NCBI GenBank assembly: GCA_934045075.1
Contig: OW203724.1
Location: 4,758,973 to 4,822,972 of the forward strand
From: Yponomeuta sedellus
Taxonomy: Eukaryota > Arthropoda > Insecta > Lepidoptera > Yponomeutidae
Length of the DNA: 64,000 nt
Direction: 5' to 3'
Of this stretch, positions 44,777 to 60,689 are shown piece after piece. Numbering within the stretch: position 1 is the stretch's first letter; each line of letters starts with the position of its first letter. Position numbers and translations under genes: made by a program. A model generated the notes under the pieces. The model saw only the letters and a list, made by a program, of their open reading frames with translations. It ran no database searches and had not been told where the DNA came from.

Positions 44777-45087
44777 TGAAAAGTTTTATTTCTTGAGAAC
44801 TGAGATTGAAAATGGCGCGCGCTTACTTTTTTAATTTGCGCGCTGTCAAATGTAGGCAAATGTAACAACTTCCATACAGCCTATAAATCGATATTTCTGA
44901 ATTACAAGTTGGCTTTTAGATATGTCTATCTTTTTCTTATTTTGATTGCAATTTGATGAAAATAAATGTTTAGTTATCGTATTTTGATACTAACGTGCAT
45001 AAAATATAAATTAAATTATTATTTTTAGATATGAAAACTCTTTGCTGTCATTATTTGTCTGTAGTTGATAAAATTAAAACTATATTC

Positions 45088-45109
45088 ATTACAGCACTTG
45101 TGCTGTAAT
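45088..45109. repeat. Perfect hairpin ATTACAGCAC/GTGCTGTAAT
   Basis: 10-bp stem with a 2-nt loop, on the right side of the recombinase remnant. Confidence 0.7.
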
Positions 45110-45353
45110 ATTATTACGCACGCGTGTATAATGGACAGCATTATGGTTCTTAAACCGGTGTTATAAGAGTCACTTTACGAGCAAGTGTGTTGAAAAATAT
45201 GTTAAAGCACACTTTGTGCCAAAAGGGATACTATAATAAAAAGGATTATCGAGATGACAATGATGTTTGGAATTAAAGCTAGTACAAAGCATGAGTTCTA
45301 TGTCTTATAGTCATTATGTAAACTCTGTTAATTATAGATTTCGAAATGACTTA

Positions 45354-45540
45354 GGGCCTGTTTCACAATCTGCAAATAAAGTTCCGGATAAGCTATCCGC
45401 AACCAGGGCTGCCGTTTGTTCTAATTTTAAATAAATATTCCTATATTGCGTGCGTTTATGGTTTCAAATTTAGAACAAACGGCAGCCCTGGTTGCGGATA
45501 GCTTATCCGGAACTTTATTTGCAGATTGTGAAACAGGTCC
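45354..45540. mobile_element. Harbinger-like MITE, 187 bp, nearly perfect palindrome
   Basis: 71-bp terminal inverted repeats (45354-45424 and 45470-45540) differ at one position, GGGCCTGTTTCACAATCTGC versus GGACCTGTTTC. TTA flanks both sides (45351-45353 and 45541-45543), the 3-bp TWA duplication of PIF/Harbinger. The 45-bp centre is non-coding. Confidence 0.8.
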
Positions 45541-45543
45541 TTA

Positions 45544-46699
45544 GTTGGTAGTTTTTTGTCTATTTTTTCTCCAAAATGATGAAGATCTTGAAATGGTCAC
45601 CTAGTTTAACTTGTAATGTTCAATAAGCCACAGTTTCTGTGTTTTGAATTCCAATTTTGAATAAAATACTTTTATTCATTGATTATCTACGAACCGATTC
45701 TCGAAATGATATTGGCCACTGCGTCCACATAATAAGATGATTTATACAGCACCCAGTGGCATCTTCACTCACGCTAGATGGGTGCAGGGACCACTCGGTC
45801 GAATAACATAGCTCTATAGTATTTGCAGCACCTACGTTTATTTGAACGCAACGCAGTGAATGGAAGCTTGCGCCGGCTGAATGGTAGTCCATTTAAATTT
45901 ATTGCATCAACGGGCCTCGAAATGAAAAGAGTTAAATTAGTGACCACCGCCCGTCGCCCCCGCTGCGGCAATCCTGTGCCTAATTTATGTCACTAGACGG
46001 GCCCTGTGATTGCGTGAAACGGGCCGGCAGACTGGACTAATCGCCGAAAAAAGCTTAGCTGTGACATTTATACGACATTGTTTGCTTTTATTATTAATAT
46101 TATTAATATTATTCATTTACTTCAGGCAAGGCCCATATAGTGTTAGCAACAATTTGAGTTATGCTATGTTAGAAAACTATTTTACATTATTAAATTTACT
46201 GTAGTGTACAGCCTAGTCCCAGCCAGCCCCACTGCTTGTCGGCATAAGGTGCATTGACACCCAGTGGCGCTGTATGGGGCTGTCCATCCGATCAGCCAAC
46301 ACCTTCATAATCCATGTGTCGTCTTTTTAGTTGTGTTTAAGTCGTCAAGGTCTGGATATATAAAGATGGCCTCAAATCGTTTAAAAGTAAACACCGAAAA
46401 GCCATCTACCCACTATGATCTCTTTTAAACTTAATCTCTGTTATATCCGCTCAGGAAATGAATATAACATTGTGTTTATTAATGATTGGCGATACTCATA
46501 CGTAGTTATATTATCTAACGTAGGGATATAAGGTAATTATGTTTTACCTCATAAATAATCGCGAATAGACCCGTTTAATATATAATATAAAATTGTTTAT
46601 TTTAAATGATATTGTGTTTAAATGTGTAGTTATTAAGTTTTGTTTTTATACCTAAAAGAACGTGTGCGTATGTTTTGGGGGGCAGTCACGCTCAGGAAC
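45544..46699. other. No gene seen
   Basis: 45930-46040 is GC-rich (CACCGCCCGTCGCCCCCGCT). 46205-46330 is GC-richer with TGCATTGACACCCAGTGGCG. Frames here lack motifs. Confidence 0.4.
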
Positions 46700-46870
46700 A
46701 TACATACACATATATACATAACCTCACGCCTGTATCCCAGAGGGGTAGGCAGTGACCAGGGACTGCCACTTACCACGATCCTGGCAGATCACCTTCGCTT
46801 CATCAACGTTCATAAGTCGTTGCATGCACGCACGCCGGTTCAGGGTACTTTTTATCTTTCCCTTTGCATC
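46700..46870 (-). repeat. LINE C-terminus/tail fragment
   Basis: ACATAACCTCACGCCTGTAT, AGTGACCAGGGACTGCCACT and GCATGCACGCACGCCGGTTC: reverse of the 4195-4450 LINE end, with a (TATG)-like tail. Confidence 0.65.
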
Positions 46871-47489
46871 CCCTATCAGCTCAGGACCATAGACTTAATT
46901 TTATATGATTTTATGTTTGTCACCTGTTGTACAGTGCTACACAATAATGAAGTCTCGCGGATGTACCTGCGCATTTGACCAAATTTTCGATGTGCGGCAA
47001 GTTGATCGGCCAATCAGATAGTTTCATTATATGGCAATCCGCGCGCCTTTGTTGCTATTGGTTGATTCAACGTCATCGATGCAGGTGACTATTAGTTTGG
47101 CAATATTAGCGTGAGCGAAATAGGTAGCGCTACTGCGGCAATCAATTCTGCACCTTAACCGTATCGGTTAAAGATCATGTTGAATGTACTTATAGCTTCG
47201 GGTACTTTCGTTACACTTCTTCCTAGTCTGCGCGAACGTAGATTCCCGAAGGGACTTTTATGATGTGTAGTACTGTACTTACTTAATAAATAAAATAAAT
47301 TTGTTAATTGCTGCTGTGTATCTTCCTCAAGCCTCTCAATGTTGAGAGACTCTTCCAAAGTTTTCCATTCATTGCTATCTGGAGCCTTACAAGTCTTTTT
47401 TTTCCTGCCACTTTGACCAGTGGTTCTACTATGTAAGTATCCACTGTGTTGACGAAGAGTGTCGTTATTTTTATCTTTTTTCAGCTTAA
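46871..47489. other. No gene seen
   Basis: A 67-codon minus-strand frame (47155-47358) has no recognisable motif. Confidence 0.4.
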
Positions 47490-48251
47490 AAAATGAATAT
47501 TACTTTGGTAAATTCTGCCAAAAATCCCACAAGCACCATCGTTATCAACCCTTGTATGGCCCCACTGCTGGGGTACGGGTCTCTTCCTGCATCGCAGGAA
47601 GGTTAGGCTAAAATACTCCACCACGGCGGCCAAGTCCGGATTGGTGGAGGATTTTAAGACAGTGGCTGGCCTTACTGTCAGAGTTATCAAGCCGCCCCCA
47701 TAAGGCCTCTGACATAGCTTAACGACTGCCATTACATGACAGCCGGCACCAACGGCTTAACGTGCCTTGCGAAGCACGGAAGCGCTCGGAAAAATGCGGT
47801 AGTTACGGGACGGTCACCCATCCTGCACCTGACCGCGCCTGTTGTTGCTTAACTCAAGTGATTGATTCCAATCACTCAGTTCGCCTAGGCCACGAGCGCT
47901 TCACAAGCACCATGCGGTTAGTTAATGCACCGCCGTCCCCCCCCACTTTTTCAAGCAGAAGCAAGACACGAAAACACCACCACCGACACCAATACTTGTG
48001 TGAGAAAACACGCGACGCATTTCGCCTCTAATACGAGGCTTTTCTTTTTCTTTAGCCCTATAAAGTGCACCCTCCGGAGCCAATGTGGGACTCACAAGAA
48101 GTGCGCCTACCCACTAAACACCACCTTGGGGCTGGTTTTGGTCCTAAGACCCCTAAACCCACATCAGGAGCGATCCTCCCTCGAGGCCGAGGATGGTGCA
48201 CAGCGGACCTCCCTAGAGGAGCGTCCACTTAGAAGAGTTTGTTACAAACTG
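47490..48251 (-). repeat. Jockey-like LINE 3' UTR, interrupted by a SINE
   Basis: Downstream (minus strand) of the jockey ORF end. The 47490-47539 and 47914-48060 parts match the repeat at 500-760, which is uninterrupted there. This shows the SINE at 47540-47901 is a later insertion. Confidence 0.6.
47540..47901 (-). repeat. 5S rRNA-derived SINE, full-length, with 12-bp target duplication (copy 10)
   Basis: Minus strand: 5S-like head (GAGTTAAGCAACAACAGGCG, GGTCAGGTGCAGGATGGGTG, ACCGTCCCG), body, and end ACAAGGGTTGATAACG. CACAAGCACCAT flanks both sides (47528-47539 and 47902-47913). Best-bounded copy of the family in the window, about 362 bp. Confidence 0.85.
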
Positions 48252-48705
48252 CTAGGAGGGAGCAGTGTCCCCACTAGGGGGGACACTGGGGGCGGGGGCC
48301 GCGTCTGACTGGGACCGGGCCTCTAAGAGGTGGTCCAGATCAGACGACAATTTATCGGGCGGGTCGACGAGTACGTTTCTGGGCCTGCGCACCAGGTAAC
48401 GTGGGTCCGTCGTGGGCGGAGAGTAAGCCGCTGCTTCGCGGATCAGGGGGTTGGGGTGTTCTTCAGCTGTGCTGAAGAACGTCTCCGAGAGAGACTTAAT
48501 GAATAATTGTGGGATGGTTGGAATTTCCATGCCCCGATGTAGGTCGGCATTCCAGACACACCAGTGAGCGTTCAGTGCCCTAAGGATAAATATATTCTGG
48601 ACCCTCTGCAGTCCGTACATGGCTGAGGGGCCAAGTGAGCGAAGACGGGTGCCGCGTACGTCATCACGGGACGAATGCACACCTTACCGTCGCCGCAAAA
48701 ACGCT
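48252..48705 (-). pseudogene. Jockey-type LINE ORF2 C-terminus, frameshifted
   Basis: Minus strand: KVCIRPVMTYAAPVFAHLAP in one frame, then after a frameshift MYGLQRVQNIFILRALNAHW, LHRGMEIPTIPQLFIKSLSE, FFSTAEEHPNPLI and RRPRNVLVDPPDKL to the stop at 48252. This is the well-known jockey-clade region after the RT core (TYAxxVFAH, LQxxQN, NPL, RRPRNVLxDPP). The RT motifs themselves are missing, so the copy is 5'-truncated as well as frameshifted. The GC content is higher than in neighbouring DNA. Confidence 0.75.
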
Positions 48706-48720
48706 CCGTATTTATAGGCT

Positions 48721-49565
48721 AGGCCGCTCCTCCCCCCGATGACGGAATCTAACCGTTAAACCTGTGACTGTTAAACCTTTTTTTAAGCTACTCCAGCTGT
48801 CAAATGCAAACATATTTTGACTCTTTGGAGTTGACTAAATGCTTAACTCGGTCGAGTGGAATGTTACGTAATAGAAGGGCTGGTCGTCAGTCTATCTCAT
48901 TGGTTGCCTGCCCACACTTCTGCACCCGTCTCTAGGTCTGCAAACTAGCACTTTTACACCCCATCTGTCGTCTTGTCTCCGGCATATACTGCCTGCCAAT
49001 TTCTACTTCCTTTGAGCAATCACATGGCTTTGTGTATATGTCGTGGCCATATCGTAGATTTACTCACTTTTTCGTCTGGCCGGATCGTATACATTGGGTG
49101 TTAATAAAGTATTTACTAAAAAAGCATTCCAAAAACCAAAGGATTTTTTACGTTTTGCCCAGTTTTTGCGTGTCCTGTATGGTTCTCGAAATCGTTAAAT
49201 CTTTGGTTAATATTTTTTATTCATTTAATAATGAATTATCAACTTTTCACTGCAAGAAACAACATTGTCGTCAGCAGCCGCCATCTTCATACACAAACAA
49301 AATGCTTGCAGCACCTCTACCGGTAATTAATGTGACTATATTACGATATGGTGAAAATAAGTATCCGCGCGTTTAATTGCGCCCGCGTATAGAGAAACGA
49401 TTTGTTATCAGTGATTTGACCAAGCCACAGCATGATGTGGCCACTAAACAGTGAAACATTTCACGAAGTTCTCGAGCATTTCATGATGTGAGCAAATTTA
49501 CAATATAGCCACGACATAAAGATATCTGCAGTTTGCTGGAGCAATATTTTGGTTTTGAGTTAGTA
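48721..49565. other. No gene seen
   Basis: The 114-codon frame 49032-49376 has no recognisable domain and biased composition. Confidence 0.4.
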
Positions 49566-49960
49566 TGTGAAAAACGGCCAAGTGCGTGGCAGGCTGTGAA
49601 CGGTATAGGGTTCGGTATAAGGAGAGTTTTTTTGCCTGTTTTATTGCAGGATAAGAAAAGAAGTAAAAAGGTTTTATTCAAAGTAGCGCAGAAACTGCGG
49701 CTTAATGAACGTTACAATTCAAACTACGTGTCCATTTCAAACTCTAGATCATTTTGGAGAAAAAATGGACAAACCAACTCCAAACTTAGTCTTTTCAAAG
49801 TTCTTAAGTAACCGAGTTTACATAATTATTATATTTATTACTAACAACTTCATCAAAGAGATTTTCATTAGAACTTCCTACAGTTGTCCGTTTGTAAGTT
49901 GGTCGCCTATTACTCGTTAACTTTTAAAGGCTACTTAGCCGTGATGGTTTTCCTGTTAAG
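49566..49960 (+). repeat. Family M repeat
   Basis: AAAACGGCCAAGTGCGTGGC, GTATAGGGTTCGGTATAAGG and CGCCTATTACTCGTTAACTT. Longer copy of the repeat at 31612-31830; small frames in it are not genes. Confidence 0.6.
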
Positions 49961-50639
49961 TTCATTATATGTGCTGTTGCTCTGAATTTTTTCACGCTTC
50001 TACAATTAACTGTTTAACCGGAAGATGTGGAGAGGGAGTCAGGGGGTAGGGTACCGTCGCGCTGTAGGATTAAACACTACCAAATGTAGCGATTAAGTTA
50101 TTGAAACGCTTATTTAAATACTTCTATCTTTTTAATTTCTCTTTTTACCCTAGGCTATCTGAGTCCTGACTCGACTGACACTTAAACAAAACGTAACGAT
50201 TTTCTTTAAAATAATCAACCTTGACTAGACTAGCTGCGCCGGTCAGCTATTATAAGGAAGTATCGTTACAGTACCCAGTATAAGCGATCTAGACGAATGA
50301 GATCATTTGCAACTCGTAACTTCATAAGACAGGGACGCGAAACTCACTCGCCAGACCTCGTGTAGTATGCACCGAAGCTGGCAAGCGGACCAAAAACTGA
50401 TCCAAGCAACTTTCTTCTATCTGCCGTCTTGAGATTTATCCGTTGACTTGGTTTTTGCAATTGTCGATAAACTTACTATACTCACCCCCAGTATCTCGTA
50501 CACTAAGAATCTGTTAATCTACTGTTAACAGATGTCAAATGTTTTCTTCTTTGTACGAACTTTGGTCAACAGACAGCTATTAACAGTTGATTAACGGCTT
50601 GTTAGTGTACCAGAAACCGGGGGTTAGATTTTTATTCCG
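49961..50639. other. No gene seen
   Basis: 50150-50290 resembles 28975-29090 (ACTCGACTGACACTTAAACA, TTGACTAGACTAGCTGCGCC(T)GGTCAGCTAT), so an unnamed dispersed repeat is present at both places. Confidence 0.45.
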
Positions 50640-50770
50640 TAGAATTCTGAAAGTATAGTAGGTAAGTCGCCCATTAACTCAGTTGGGAGAGCGCTGGCAC
50701 GGTTAGCCAGAGGTCACGGGTTCGAGTCTCAGCATGGGTGGATTTTTTAGCCTATATATAGGTTTTTAGA
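50640..50770 (+). repeat. SINE-A, 5'-truncated
   Basis: GTCGCCCATTAACTCAGTTG, CTGGCACGGTTAGCCAG, GTCACGGGTTCGAGTCTCAG, then TTTTTAGCCTATATATAGG (a variant of CCTCTAAATAGG). Confidence 0.7.
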
Positions 50771-50888
50771 ATTCTATATATAGGTTTATAGAATGAAAGC
50801 TATCATTTCTTGACTTTTGTAGGTAAAACCTAAAATAATATCAAGAATTTTATTTCTTATTGCCCTCTAATGGGTCAAATATTTAACC

Positions 50889-51262
50889 TTTGTTTGTTTG
50901 TTTGTTTGTTTGTTTGTTTGTTTGTTTGTTTGTTTGTTTGTTTGTTTGTTTGTTTGTTTGTTTGTTTGTTTGTTTGTTTGTTTGTTTGTTTGTTTGTTTG
51001 TTTGTTTGTTTGTCTGTTTGTTTGTTTGTTTGTTTGTTTGTTTGTCTGTTTGTCTGTTTGTCTGTTTGTCTGTTTGTCTGTTTGTCTGTTTGTCTGTTTG
51101 TCTGTTTGTCTGTTTGTCTGTTTGTCTGTTTGTCTGTTTGTCTGTTTGTCTGTTTGTTTGTCTGTTTGTTTGTTTGTTTGTTTGTTTGTTTGTTTGTTTG
51201 TTTGTTTGTTTGTTTGTTTGTTTGTTTGTTTGTTTGTTTGTTTGTTTGTTTGTTTGTTTGTT
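50889..51262 (-). repeat. (CAAA)n tail of the CR1-like LINE
   Basis: On the plus strand (TTTG)n, 374 bp, with an internal block of alternating TTTGTCTG units (about 51010-51160). It directly follows TTTTTTGTGCAATAAAGCGT on the minus strand, i.e. the LINE's 3' end. Confidence 0.9.
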
Positions 51263-51617
51263 ACGCTTTATTGCACAAAAAATAAGAAACAGAAAAATAA
51301 CTTAAGGAACATGTCAGTGTTGATGTACAAAGGCGGACTTATTTCAAAAGAAATTTCTTCCAGCCTACCTAAGAAAGATTCTGAACAATAAAACAGAGAG
51401 CGCTAATATAGCTTAAGAAGAAAAATAAAATCTAAAATCACCTATTTCAAGTTAATAGTTACCTATTAATTGTTACTATAGCTACTTACTAATATACACA
51501 CATTGTACATAATTATAACTACTTAAATAGTACATAAAATACAAATACATACATCTAGACATACATATTTAGAGAATAAACAAACATACTTAAACAAAAG
51601 TTACATAAATAAAAGTA

Positions 51618-53640
51618 TTATACATTGGAAAGGAAGTGCTCTTTCAGTTTTGAACGGAACTGTGACACAGACGGACTGTCTCGGATTTCCCTCGGCAGTG
51701 AGTTCCACTGGTGAGCAGCACGCACAGAGAATGAGGTGGAGTAGAACTCAGTGTTGCAGACTGGGACTTGCAATGCTCTAATATCACACGCTCGCTGTGG
51801 TCTGGTCCGCGGCAACAGTGAAAATCTCTCCCGAAGGTACACGGGCGCACTAGGGTTTCTAAGGATGTTGTAAAGGAGAGTCAACATATGCAAGGTGCGG
51901 CGCATTCTGATTGGAAGCCACTTTAATAGGCGACGGTATTCAGACACATGGTCGTACTTTTTTAGACCGTAAACATACCGAATGGCCAGATTTTGAAGAC
52001 GCTCAAGCTTGTTGACCAGAACCTCGGTTGCGTCCATGAAACAGACATCAGAGTAATCAAGCAGTGGAAGTAGCAGCGCCTGGGCAAGCGTCACTTTCGT
52101 TTTGAAAGGCAAAAAGTTTTGGAGCCGTTTGAAGGAATGAAACGAAAAGTGCATGCGTCTACTAATGTCATTGACCTGAGCCTGCCAAGAGAGATTACAG
52201 TCCATGATGAGCCTTGTCACTAAATTGGATTGGGACGTGGATACATATCAAAGCCGGCAAAATTGAGAGAGGTAAGCCATCGTGCAACCGTTTACTGCCA
52301 ATGACGATGGCCTGTGACTTCAGTGGGTTGACAAGCAGACCGAAATCTTGGGCCCATCCCCGAATAGCCCACAGGTCATCGTTCATGGAGACAAACGCCT
52401 TGACGGCATTATTAAGTTTGGCTCCCGGGTTGTCAGAATATGACCCAGCATCAAAATGCACGTATAGCTGAAGGTCGTCAGCATAAAGATGAAATTTAGA
52501 AAGGAGGGAATGAGTGGTTTCACTAATAAAAATAGCGAAGAGCAGAGGCGAGAGCACACCACCCTGAGGCACGCCCGTCCTTAATTGACACCAATCCGAG
52601 GATATATCATTGACCTGGACACTTTGCTCTCGACCCCGAAGATAAGACCCAAACCACTCCACCGCAGGTGTGGAGATGTTGTGAGAACGAAGGATACCGA
52701 GAAGGATGTCAAAGTCAACGGAGTTGAACGCACTGCTGAATTCAAGTAGAGTAAGTAAAGTCCATTGTTTGTTGTCCATGGCCCATCGAACATCAACTGT
52801 TACTTTCAGTAGGGCAGTAGTAGTGCTGTGGAAAGGACGGAATCCAGGCTGAAAACGACTTAGGAGGTCGTTTTTGTGGAGAAAGGAATAGAGTTGAGTT
52901 TGCACCTCGTGGTCAATAATTTTGGAGAGGATAGGTAGAATTGAAAAAGGCCGAAAATACGAAAAGGAGACTGGGTTAGGAGTTTTAGGGAGTGGTATAA
53001 CTTGGGCCCTTTTCCAGGCAGTGGAAAATACTTTACTGTAGAGAGAAAAATAGCAAATGTGAGTGACAACAGGAACAATGTCATCTAATACCATAAGAAG
53101 CATGTCCCGGCTAAGACCATCATAGCCCACAGCTTTAGTACTTTTCGAAAGTAACCTTTTTTTAACACTACCTTCAGTTATGTCATGGAAAACAAATGCG
53201 TCACAGTTAGGCAAGTCTTTCTGTGCTAGTCTAGTGAGAGATGTAGTTTTAGTCTGAAAGTCAAGTAGAACAGGAGGAGTAGAAAAGTGATTATTCAGTG
53301 CGTCAATGTCAACATTGTGTGGCAGTGGTTCAGAAGACTTCCCGACACCCTAAGTCCTCAAAAACTTCCACACCTGCGGCGAAGAGAGTTGTTTGATTGA
53401 GGAATGGATGTGTTGCCGCTTTGCATCCCTGCATAACCGATTACAACGATTGCGGAGAGACTTGTAAGTGTTTTTGTAGTCCTCGGTGTGATACATTTTA
53501 TATCGTTGTTTAGCACGGTCACGTTTGGCCATCAGGTTTTTTATTTCTGGGGTAAGCCACGGAGCAGAGAAATGCTTGACCCGGATTTATCTAAAAGGAG
53601 CATGTATATTGTAAATAGTTGTGAGAGAAGAAACAAATAG
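51618..53640 (-). pseudogene. CR1-like LINE ORF2 (reverse transcriptase), two stops and a frameshift
   Basis: RT that would copy the LINE RNA at the target site. Continuous minus-strand frame from about 53640 to 52195 broken by TAA (53589-53587) and TAG (53352-53350), then a frame change near 52200-52220 continuing to 51618. From the Met at 53214 (numbering from there): PLPKTPNP at 75-82, RPFSILP (fingers) 88-94, GFRPFHSTTTALL 124-136, motif A LLEFSSAFN at 156-164, RTGVPQGGVLSPLLF 212-226 (motif B), YADD 244-247 (motif C). Motif A has Glu158 where the catalytic Asp is expected, so this copy would be inactive apart from its stops. The post-RT part reads LLLPLLDYSDVCF, NKLERLQNLAIRYVYGLKKY, FYSTSFSVRAAHQWNSLPRE. 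The clade is a judgement; no endonuclease domain is present. Confidence 0.8.
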
Positions 53641-53641
53641 C

Positions 53642-53712
53642 TCAACTCTTAGGTTAAGAAATATCTGTGTAATTTCCACTATGTACAGTAAAGTGTTCTC
53701 TATCTCTATCTA
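53642..53712 (+). repeat. RTE-type LINE 3' tail leading into the TCTG array
   Basis: CTCTTAGGTTAAGAAATATC, TGTGTAATTTCCACTATGTA, CAGTAAAGTGTTCTCTATC, then TATC units that pass into TCTG. Confidence 0.75.
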
Positions 53713-58951
<5,239 letters not shown>

Positions 58952-59278
58952 ACAAAAAAAGAAAGAAAGAGAGAGAGAGGAGAGAGAGAGAGAGGAGAGA
59001 GAGAGCGAGAGAGAGAGAGCTAGTGAGAGAGAGAGAGAGAAAGAGATAGAGAGAGCGAGAGAGAGAGAGCGAGAGAGAGAGCGAGAGAGAGAGCGAGAGA
59101 GAGAGCGAGAGAGAGAGCGAGAGAGAGAGCGAGAGAGATAGCGAGAGAGAGCGAGAGAGAGAGACAGAAAGAGAGACAGAAAGAGAGAGAAAGAGAGACA
59201 GAAAGAGAGAAGGAAGGAAGGGAGGGAGGTAGGGAGTGAGGGAGGGAGGGAGGGAGGGAGGGAGAGAGGGAGGGAGGA
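58952..59278 (+). repeat. Polypurine tract: (GAAA), (GA)n, GAGC/GACA variants, (GGGA)n
   Basis: About 320 bp with almost only A and G on the plus strand, broken mainly by single C/T in GAGCGAGA, GATAGAGA and GACAGAAA units. Composition shifts from (GA)n to (GGGA)n at about 59215. Confidence 0.9.
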
Positions 59279-59693
59279 TAGATTTTATTTAAATTTAATA
59301 TTTTATCTTCAAAGTGAACATAGGTACAACGAAATATTCAATGATTATTTCAAACATGTACCTGTCGCCGTCGTTAATATCGAGCAAAAAACATCACTTA
59401 AGGGAACTTTCTGTCGCTAGATCTCTCAGTATCTCACGAAAAGCTATGGGGGGTGAGGCCCCAACTGTAAGTTTCCAACTTGCATTTTATGCTTCCTTTG
59501 GCCATAGTGTTGATATTGTGTTCGGAATATACGTAGTTTTTTTTTACATTTTACATTGCGTTCTTTGCTGTGATGAACATAATATATAGCACGGCCTAGC
59601 TACACTTATATTGTTTTGTCAAACGTTAGATAAACTGCTGTGACAGTTGTGGCAGTGTATGCCAGTGATAAAAGTAGTTTTGTAACTGATGTA
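59279..59693. other. No gene supported
   Basis: A 91-codon frame (59314-59589) has a hydrophobic C-terminal end but no recognisable family. Confidence 0.4.
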
Positions 59694-59905
59694 CAGTGCG
59701 TTCACATTAACTTGACGCGTGAGAGAATTGGTAGCACTGATATGTTTAGTTTACCATGTTAAATAAGAAATCATTCCCATTACTTGGGGAAAATAAAAGG
59801 ATTAAGGGCTTGTTTTACCATCTTCCGATTAGGTCCAAAAGCTAATTCACATGTTATGTCCTTGTTACCAATTCTCTCACGCGTCAAGTTAATGTGAACG
59901 CACTT
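59694..59905. mobile_element. TA-flanked MITE, 212 bp, ~40-bp inverted repeats
   Basis: Left GTGCGTTCACATTAACTTGA + CGCGTGAGAGAATTGGTA is repeated exactly in reverse at the right. TA stands outside both ends (59692-59693 and 59906-59907). The terminal base differs (C left, A right). Tc1/mariner-type target is inferred. Confidence 0.7.
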
Positions 59906-59907
59906 TA

Positions 59908-60533
59908 GCTTTGACATTCATCGGTTAGTCTTAAAATATTTTAAAACATGATTACTACTACGAAGCATAAATTACGACTACAAATATATTTCAGTTTCGG
60001 TTATTTTTTTTATTAAGTCCGTAACCACGAAGTTCTAAAATTGCATTAGTAATCTGTACTTCATATTGAAATAAAATTATTGATAGACTGGTTTCAAAAT
60101 AGGCCCCTGAAAAATTCCCTGGTAGTCGTATAATTTTATTTTATTTTACTTTATTGTGGCAACAAACAGTCATTAATTACAGAAAATGTTTCTAAATACA
60201 ATATTTTATACTTAACTAGCAGACCTTATAGTGCCGAAATATTCGTAATATAAAACTTATATTCAAGCAAACAGATTATCTACATTGCAACATTGGTTTC
60301 TGCGGTCAGCTCTTGTAAATACCTATGGACATGTGGTAGGTATGGGTAATTGATGTCACTGACAGGCTGATGGCCAATTAACTGCGGCCACGACTTGTGG
60401 CTCTACGGATTTGTCTGTATATATACAGAACAGAAGATCCAGCCCGAGTCTTACTCAGGATCTTTAGACTAACGCTGAACGCATCCACCATAAAGAGTGC
60501 AGTGTCAGTCTAATATATATATATATTTATATA
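59908..60533. other. No gene seen
   Basis: Contains a LINE-like poly(T/A) tail at 60133-60160 and a (TA)n run at 60510-60530. Confidence 0.4.
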
Positions 60534-60572
60534 TGAGCAAATTATGTTTATTAAAATGAACATAATTTGCTC
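60534..60572. repeat. Perfect 14-bp-stem hairpin
   Basis: GAGCAAATTATGTT pairs with AACATAATTTGCTC around an 11-nt loop. Confidence 0.75.
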
Positions 60573-60689
60573 TACATTAAACAGTCGATTGAAAATTCGA
60601 AAAAAAAAAATATTCGGCTATGAAAAGAACTGTTATGAATCGCGGCCTTGATATAAACCAATGCTGCAAATATCAGTCAGCAGCATGTA

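Larger units (their letters stand above)
50889..53641 (-). mobile_element. CR1-like non-LTR retrotransposon, 5'-truncated, complete 3' end
   Basis: Runs from the junction near 53641 through an ORF2 portion and a ~350-bp 3' UTR (GGCTGGAAGAAATTTCTTTT, AATAAGTCCGCCTTTGTACA) to the (CAAA)n tail. A second 3' end of the family is at 30190-30325. The 5' side abuts a separate LINE tail in the opposite orientation. Confidence 0.75.

Noticed and set aside
50870..51391. Cys/Phe/Val-rich frames
   Set aside because: Translation of the (TTTG)n LINE tail.
59314..59589. 91-codon hydrophobic small protein
   Set aside because: No start context, homology or conserved motif that I can recognise.
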